Positions 5,106 through 8,352 of a stretch of 8,352 bases of DNA are shown one piece after another. A program made the translations under genes and the position numbers. The DNA comes from DATFYI01 sp035315125. Its GTDB lineage: Bacteria; Chloroflexota; Anaerolineae; Anaerolineales; Anaerolineaceae. The DNA is taken from NCBI GenBank assembly GCA_035315125.1, contig DATFYI010000251.1, positions 1 to 8,352 of the forward strand, written 5' to 3'. The number at the start of each line of letters is the position of its first letter. Position 1 is the first letter of the stretch. Under the pieces are notes generated by a model. It was given only the letters and a program-made list of their open reading frames with translations. It had not been told where the DNA came from and searched no databases.

Positions 5106-5966
5106 GTGAGTACACGGCCCAAGGTTACAACAACCTCCCTCAGGAATAAAAAGCGCAAAGGCCAGAAGATTACCTTGCTGACGGCCTACGATTTTCCGAT
5201 GGCAGAATTCATTGATGCTGCCGGGGTGGACGTGGTGTTGGTAAGTGATGCGGTGGGCACGGTGGGCCTCGGCCGGTCTGAAGCAGTATCGATGAGCGTG
5301 GACGAGATGATTTATCACACGCAAGCTGTGGCGCATGGGGCGGGGAGTGCCATGGTGGTCACCACGCTGCCGTTCGGCTCATACGAGACCGTGGAACAGG
5401 CCGTCATCACCGGCGTCCGGCTGATGAAAGAAGGACACGCCGATGGAGTGCACCTGGAAGGAGCCGCGGCCGATGCGCCTAAAGTGAGAGCCCTGGTGCA
5501 TGCCGGTGTGCCTGTGTTAGCGCACCTCGGAGTGACCAAGCAGAAGATCGTACGTACCGGGACGATCCAGACTCAGGGCCGAACGGCAGCCAGCGCGGCA
5601 GTGGTCGTGGCGGATGCCGTAGCGCTGGCGGAAGCGGGCGCCTTTGGGCTGATCATGGAATGCATCCCTGACCGGTTGGGTGCCATCATCACGCGCAGCC
5701 TGGATATCCCCACCATTGGGATTGGGGCCGGGCCAGAGTGTGATGGTCAGGCGCTGGTAACCCAGGATATGCTAGGAATGTTCAAAGAGATGTCACCGCG
5801 TTTTCTCAAAGTGTACCTGGACCTGACGCAGATTATCGTGACGGCACTGACCCAGTTCCGTACAGAAGTGGAACAGGGGCAATACCCTGGGCCGGAGCAC
5901 TGTTACGCAATCGAAGATGAAGAACTGGGCAAGCTGTTGACCCAGTTGCGAAAAGAAACAACCTAA
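5106..5966 (+). CDS. PanB-like enzyme (ketopantoate hydroxymethyltransferase family), altered active site
   Basis: The 286-residue protein is a PanB-family barrel of the PEP mutase/isocitrate lyase superfamily; true PanB adds a hydroxymethyl group from methylene-tetrahydrofolate to 2-oxoisovalerate for pantothenate synthesis. Recognisable blocks are LLTAYDFPMAEFIDAAGVDV (24-43), HLGVTKQ (140-146), QGR (157-159), MECIP (184-188) and IPTIGIGAG (201-209). Compared from memory with E. coli PanB: D45 is kept (D48), as are E114 (E118) and E181 (E185), but metal ligand D84 is T87, K112 is H116 and S46 is A49. This suggests a different substrate or metal mode, not housekeeping PanB. A tail after the usual end (about 268-286, EDEELGKLLTQLRKE) looks like an amphipathic helix and may target the shell. 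Start is GTG with GAGCGAGG upstream; the ATG at 5104 is followed at once by TGA. It lies inside the BMC operon. Family certain, function inferred. Confidence 0.88.
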   Translation: MSTRPKVTTTSLRNKKRKGQKITLLTAYDFPMAEFIDAAGVDVVLVSDAVGTVGLGRSEAVSMSVDEMIYHTQAVAHGAGSAMVVTTLPFGSYETVEQAVITGVRLMKEGHADGVHLEGAAADAPKVRALVHAGVPVLAHLGVTKQKIVRTGTIQTQGRTAASAAVVVADAVALAEAGAFGLIMECIPDRLGAIITRSLDIPTIGIGAGPECDGQALVTQDMLGMFKEMSPRFLKVYLDLTQIIVTALTQFRTEVEQGQYPGPEHCYAIEDEELGKLLTQLRKETT

Positions 5967-5994
5967 TATCAATAAGAAAGGGAGGCACTGATTT

Positions 5995-6741
5995 ATGGCT
6001 GAATCTCTGAAAGGAAAAGTTGCAGTCATCACGGGAGTTGGCTCCGGGTTTGGGAAAGCCACGGCGGAACTGTTCGCCAAAGCTGACCAGGTGAGTCTGG
6101 TCTTGATAGACCGCAACGAGAAGGCCCTTGAGGCCACTTCAAAGGCCTGTGAAGAATCTGGTTCGAAGGTCGTTGCCCTGGCCTGTGATGTGACCAGGTC
6201 TGAAACTTTCGAGCGGGCCTTAAAAGAAGCGCTGGACAACTTCGGCAAGGTAGATTTTCTCATCAATTATGCAGGCGGCGCACTCAAAGTGGCCCCAATC
6301 GAAGAGATGGATGATGAAATCAACCGCCGCATCATTGATCTTAATCTCACTAGCACCATTATGAGCTGCCGGACCTTCACCCCCCAATTCAAAAAACAAG
6401 GCTACGGCAAGATCATCAATGTGTCAAGCGCCTGTGACCGACGCTCCTGGCAGGGTTGGTCCGTGTACTCTGCTGCCAAAGCCGGCGTCAACGCCTTTAC
6501 AAAATGCCTGTACACAGAACTGAGACCTCACGGAATCGCCGTCACGCTCCTGGTGCCGGGCGGGTCCAATACTGGCTTCCAGGCGGCATCCGGTGTCAAT
6601 ACGTTTGAGTGGGACGAGTCCCTGGCTGTGCGCCCCGAACACTTTGCCGATATGGTGTACCAGACCTGTGCGCTCACAAAGGGCGGGTGTGTTTCTGAGA
6701 TGTTAGTTTATGGGTTAGCGCAAGACGTCAGCGGCTTCTAA
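5995..6741 (+). CDS. Short-chain dehydrogenase/reductase (SDR), probably NAD-dependent
   Basis: This 248-residue classical SDR interconverts an alcohol and a carbonyl with a nicotinamide cofactor. The Rossmann motif TGVGSGFG is at 13-20, and Asp39 at the end of the second strand (LIDR) favours NAD over NADP. The catalytic set is N117, S145, Y158 and K162 (YSAAK). The usual NNAG motif reads NYAG (91-94), an uncommon change at a residue that stabilises the central sheet. Length fits the family, but the stop codon is followed by a coding-looking stretch in another frame (to 6854), so the C-terminus might have been altered. It is the last gene of the BMC operon, 28 bases after the PanB-like gene, with AAGGGAGG as a strong ribosome site. 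Inside or beside a compartment it could recycle cofactor or make the keto group needed by the decarboxylase-like enzyme; substrate unknown. Confidence 0.9.
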   Translation: MAESLKGKVAVITGVGSGFGKATAELFAKADQVSLVLIDRNEKALEATSKACEESGSKVVALACDVTRSETFERALKEALDNFGKVDFLINYAGGALKVAPIEEMDDEINRRIIDLNLTSTIMSCRTFTPQFKKQGYGKIINVSSACDRRSWQGWSVYSAAKAGVNAFTKCLYTELRPHGIAVTLLVPGGSNTGFQAASGVNTFEWDESLAVRPEHFADMVYQTCALTKGGCVSEMLVYGLAQDVSGF

Positions 6742-6854
6742 ATTCACCGAGAGCAACAGGAAAATTTGAAGGTCCCGAGGGTTTGGTGAACTATGGTCAC
6801 CAGAAAGACTTGGTTGGCCTGGACGAAACATCCGCCCCGGGTGAAAGAAGGTGA
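6738..6854 (+). other. Out-of-frame coding-looking stretch after the SDR stop
   Basis: Shifted back by one base relative to the SDR frame, 38 codons run without a stop to TGA at 6852-6854. The middle reads KFEGPEGLVNYGHQKDLVGL and looks like ordinary protein. There is no ATG; TTG at 6783 or GTG at 6786 are the only likely starts, and neither has well-spaced ribosome binding. It may be a remnant of a longer SDR C-terminus detached by a frameshift, a small peptide gene, or chance. Confidence 0.25.
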
Positions 6855-6993
6855 CACGGATTAAATACCTGATTGAGCAGAACTTGTGTCAAAATGAAAC
6901 CAACCTCAATCCAAAGATATAAAGCAATAAAGTGGTGTAACCTATCCAACTATTTCCCTTTTTTCATAACCGACATAGAGGAGAACTTTCAAA
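6855..6993 (+). promoter_or_regulatory. Leader region of the substrate-binding protein gene
   Basis: About 140 bases, AT-rich in the second half, separate the operon end from the lipoprotein gene. TATAAA at 6918-6923 could be a -10 box, but only a poor -35 match (TGAAAC, 6895-6900) stands 17 bases before it. A T-run (TTTTTT, about 6959-6964) has no hairpin ahead of it, so no intrinsic terminator is supported. The ribosome site GAGGAGAA (6978-6985) is strong and 8 bases from the ATG at 6994. Whether the gene has its own promoter is not resolved. Confidence 0.35.
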
Positions 6994-8352
6994 ATGAAAA
7001 AGATCCTGTTTACTCTATTGAGCGTAATGCTTCTCACCAGCTTTATTCTCAGTGGCTGCGGTGCTCCAGCGACGGCTGTTCCGGCGACTCAGGCCCCGGC
7101 CGCCTTGGCCCCTGCAACACAGGCTCCAGCGGCCCCCGCCGCGGCGGCGACAACCAAGACTGTGAAGAAGATTGCGTTCTTTGTATCTGACCTGTCGAAC
7201 GTGTTCCACCAAGCCCAGGCGGCCGAGGCGAAGAAGTATGCCAAGGCAAAATATGGCGCAGATGTATACGTATTCGATGGCAAAGCGGATTCGTCAGTGA
7301 TGACGGCCAACATCGACCAGATTGTGGCGCAGGGCATGGACGCGGCGACCTTGCACATCTGGGACGGCGAAGCGGCCAAGCCTGGGGTACAGGCAGCGCT
7401 GCAGAAGGGCATCATCATGACGTCATTCTTCAGCCCGGTGGCGGATACCGGCATTCCGGTGGCGCGCAGCGATGAGAAAGGCGTTTCGTATGCGATGGGG
7501 GTCGAGATGGCCACGCAATGGAAGGCCGCACAACCGAACAAGCCGATTGTAATGGTGGAGGAGGGCTGGCCCACGAACACCGAAGTCAAATCTGGGCGCA
7601 CGGACCCCTGGGTGCAGGGCGTCTTGTCCGTGGATAAGAGTGCGAAGGACCTGGGCTGCCTGGACGTGAGCCAGGGTGCCGACCAGGCCAAGCAGGTGAC
7701 GACAGACCTGGTGACCCAACACCCGGAAGTGAACCTGATTTACGCGGAAGCTGGCGACCAGGCGTTGGCTGCGATGACGGCGCTGGGGCAGGCCGGCCGC
7801 GGCAAGTTCGACAATGGCAAGCCGCTGACCGAGATTGTGGCCGGCGTAGACTTTGACGAAGTGCAGATGAAGCAAGTATACGATCCGAACAGCTCGCTGA
7901 AGATGTCTATGGGCCTGCCGCCGATCGAGACGGCGGATGGTCGGATTGACCTGATCATGGATATCGCCAACGGTAAGGTGGCACCGACCTCCCAGCCAGC
8001 GCAGGAGTTCTTCTACAAGGCGTACAACATCTCCTACTGGACGATGCCGGGGGCGGATGCGGCGAAGTGGCTGAACACCGAGTTTGGCACCAACGTCCAG
8101 GCTCCGGCGGCCTCGGCCCCTACGACTCAGGCCCCTGCAGCTAATGTGAAGACCGTCAAGAAAATTGCGTTCTTCGTGTCCGACCTGTCGAACGTGTTCC
8201 ACCAGGCCCAGGCCGCCGAGGCGAAGAAGTACGCCAAGGCAAAGTATGGCGCAGATGTATACGTGTTCGATGGCAAAGCGGATTCGTCAGTGATGACGGC
8301 CAACATCGACCAGATTGTGGCGCAGGGCATGGACGCGGCGACCTTGCACATC
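6994..8352 (+). CDS. Lipoprotein sugar-type ABC substrate-binding protein with tandem duplicated binding domains (3' end outside window)
   Basis: The visible 453 residues begin with a lipoprotein signal (MKKILFTLLSVMLLTSFILS then GC, lipid-attached Cys22 in the lipobox LSGC) and an Ala/Pro/Thr/Gln linker (23-55) with PATQAPAA twice. Residues 56-368 form one complete periplasmic-binding domain of the RbsB type (Peripla_BP_4): KKIAFFVSDLSNVFHQAQAAE, IDQIVAQGMDA, VTTDLVTQHPEVNLIYAEAGDQALAAM and VAGVDFDE. A second linker (369-386) is followed at 387 by an exact amino-acid repeat of the domain start, cut by the window edge. The gene thus encodes at least two fused binding domains on one membrane anchor, which is unusual. 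It presumably delivers a sugar or related ligand to an ABC importer encoded to the right; conserved Asp/Asn contacts and F71, W110 suit a polyol or sugar, but the ligand is unknown. Position suggests it supplies the BMC pathway. Confidence 0.92.
   Translation, partial: MKKILFTLLSVMLLTSFILSGCGAPATAVPATQAPAALAPATQAPAAPAAAATTKTVKKIAFFVSDLSNVFHQAQAAEAKKYAKAKYGADVYVFDGKADSSVMTANIDQIVAQGMDAATLHIWDGEAAKPGVQAALQKGIIMTSFFSPVADTGIPVARSDEKGVSYAMGVEMATQWKAAQPNKPIVMVEEGWPTNTEVKSGRTDPWVQGVLSVDKSAKDLGCLDVSQGADQAKQVTTDLVTQHPEVNLIYAEAGDQALAAMTALGQAGRGKFDNGKPLTEIVAGVDFDEVQMKQVYDPNSSLKMSMGLPPIETADGRIDLIMDIANGKVAPTSQPAQEFFYKAYNISYWTMPGADAAKWLNTEFGTNVQAPAASAPTTQAPAANVKTVKKIAFFVSDLSNVFHQAQAAEAKKYAKAKYGADVYVFDGKADSSVMTANIDQIVAQGMDAATLHI
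7159..7359 (+). repeat. Tandem repeat in the binding-protein gene, copy 1
   Basis: This 201-base segment (residues 56-122) recurs 993 bases, or 331 codons, downstream. The two encode the same 67 residues and differ at 11 bases, all in third codon positions. The preceding Ala/Pro linker is also repeated, less exactly, so the duplicated unit is linker plus binding domain. Confidence 0.95.
8152..8352 (+). repeat. Tandem repeat in the binding-protein gene, copy 2 (continues past the edge)
   Basis: This copy matches 7159-7359 at 190 of 201 bases by direct comparison. All 11 differences fall in the first 114 bases; the last 87 bases (8266-8352 against 7273-7359) are identical. The end of the repeat is outside the window. 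Confidence 0.95.

Noticed and set aside
5106..5966. Calling the PanB-like gene ordinary panB for pantothenate synthesis
   Set aside because: No panC or panD is nearby, the gene is embedded in a BMC operon, and residues matching E. coli D84, K112 and S46 are changed.
6781..6804. Stem TGGTGA/TCACCA after the SDR as an intrinsic terminator
   Set aside because: A 6-8 bp stem with a 7-base loop is present, but no T-run follows, and it falls in the coding-looking stretch.
7089..8202. Long minus-strand open frames (200 and 259 codons) under the binding-protein gene
   Set aside because: The plus strand encodes an unmistakable lipoprotein with lipobox and binding-domain motifs; the antisense translations are rich in His/Arg/Ala or Ser and look like shadows.
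1..8352. CRISPR array, tRNA, rRNA or insertion sequence
   Set aside because: No regularly spaced repeats of CRISPR form, no cloverleaf-like or rRNA sequence, and no transposase-like translation with terminal inverted repeats was seen.

Overview
The window looks like chromosomal DNA of an anaerobic or facultative bacterium, most plausibly a Chloroflexota (Anaerolineae-type) lineage. That guess rests on the lipoprotein style at the right end (LSGC lipobox followed by a long Ala/Pro/Thr/Gln linker), the mixed AT/GC composition and the gene content. It is an inference, since no rRNA or marker gene is present.

Layout. (1) Positions 1-1217, minus strand: a MarR-type regulator followed by an ABC exporter that runs off the left edge. 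A strong sigma-70-like promoter lies in front of the regulator, with an inverted repeat over its -10 box (1254-1296), a typical autorepressed drug-efflux arrangement. (2) Positions about 1300-1931: a visibly AT-rich non-coding spacer with small hairpins, phased short repeats and weak promoter-like boxes. (3) Positions 1932-6741, plus strand: eight closely packed genes, each with its own Shine-Dalgarno, that read as a bacterial microcompartment (BMC) operon. They are a ketogulonate-phosphate-decarboxylase/hexulose-phosphate-synthase-like enzyme with a Cys-containing C-terminal extension, a BMC-H shell protein, a tandem-domain BMC-T shell protein, a small linker-rich BMC-associated protein, a BMC-P vertex protein (EutN/CcmL family), a second BMC-H, a PanB-like enzyme, and a short-chain dehydrogenase. 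(4) Positions 6742-6993: a spacer that begins with a coding-looking out-of-frame stretch. (5) Positions 6994-8352 (runs off the right edge): a lipoprotein sugar-type ABC substrate-binding protein that contains one complete binding domain and the start of a second, almost identical one.

How the parts may work together. The shell set (two hexamer types, one pseudohexamer, one pentamer) is enough in principle to build a closed compartment. The enzymes beside it are not the usual metabolosome core: no aldehyde dehydrogenase, PduL-type phosphotransacylase, diol dehydratase or glycyl radical enzyme is visible. Instead there is an OMP-decarboxylase-superfamily enzyme, a PanB-like C-C lyase/ligase and an SDR. 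Both carbon-carbon enzymes belong to families whose chemistry involves enolates and, in known members, formaldehyde or a hydroxymethyl unit. I infer a compartment for a sugar or sugar-acid pathway with a small reactive intermediate, possibly a C1 aldehyde, fed by the downstream sugar-binding lipoprotein. The PanB-like protein has changed residues that normally bind metal and substrate, so ordinary pantothenate synthesis is unlikely. This operon is the best candidate in the window for an undescribed system.
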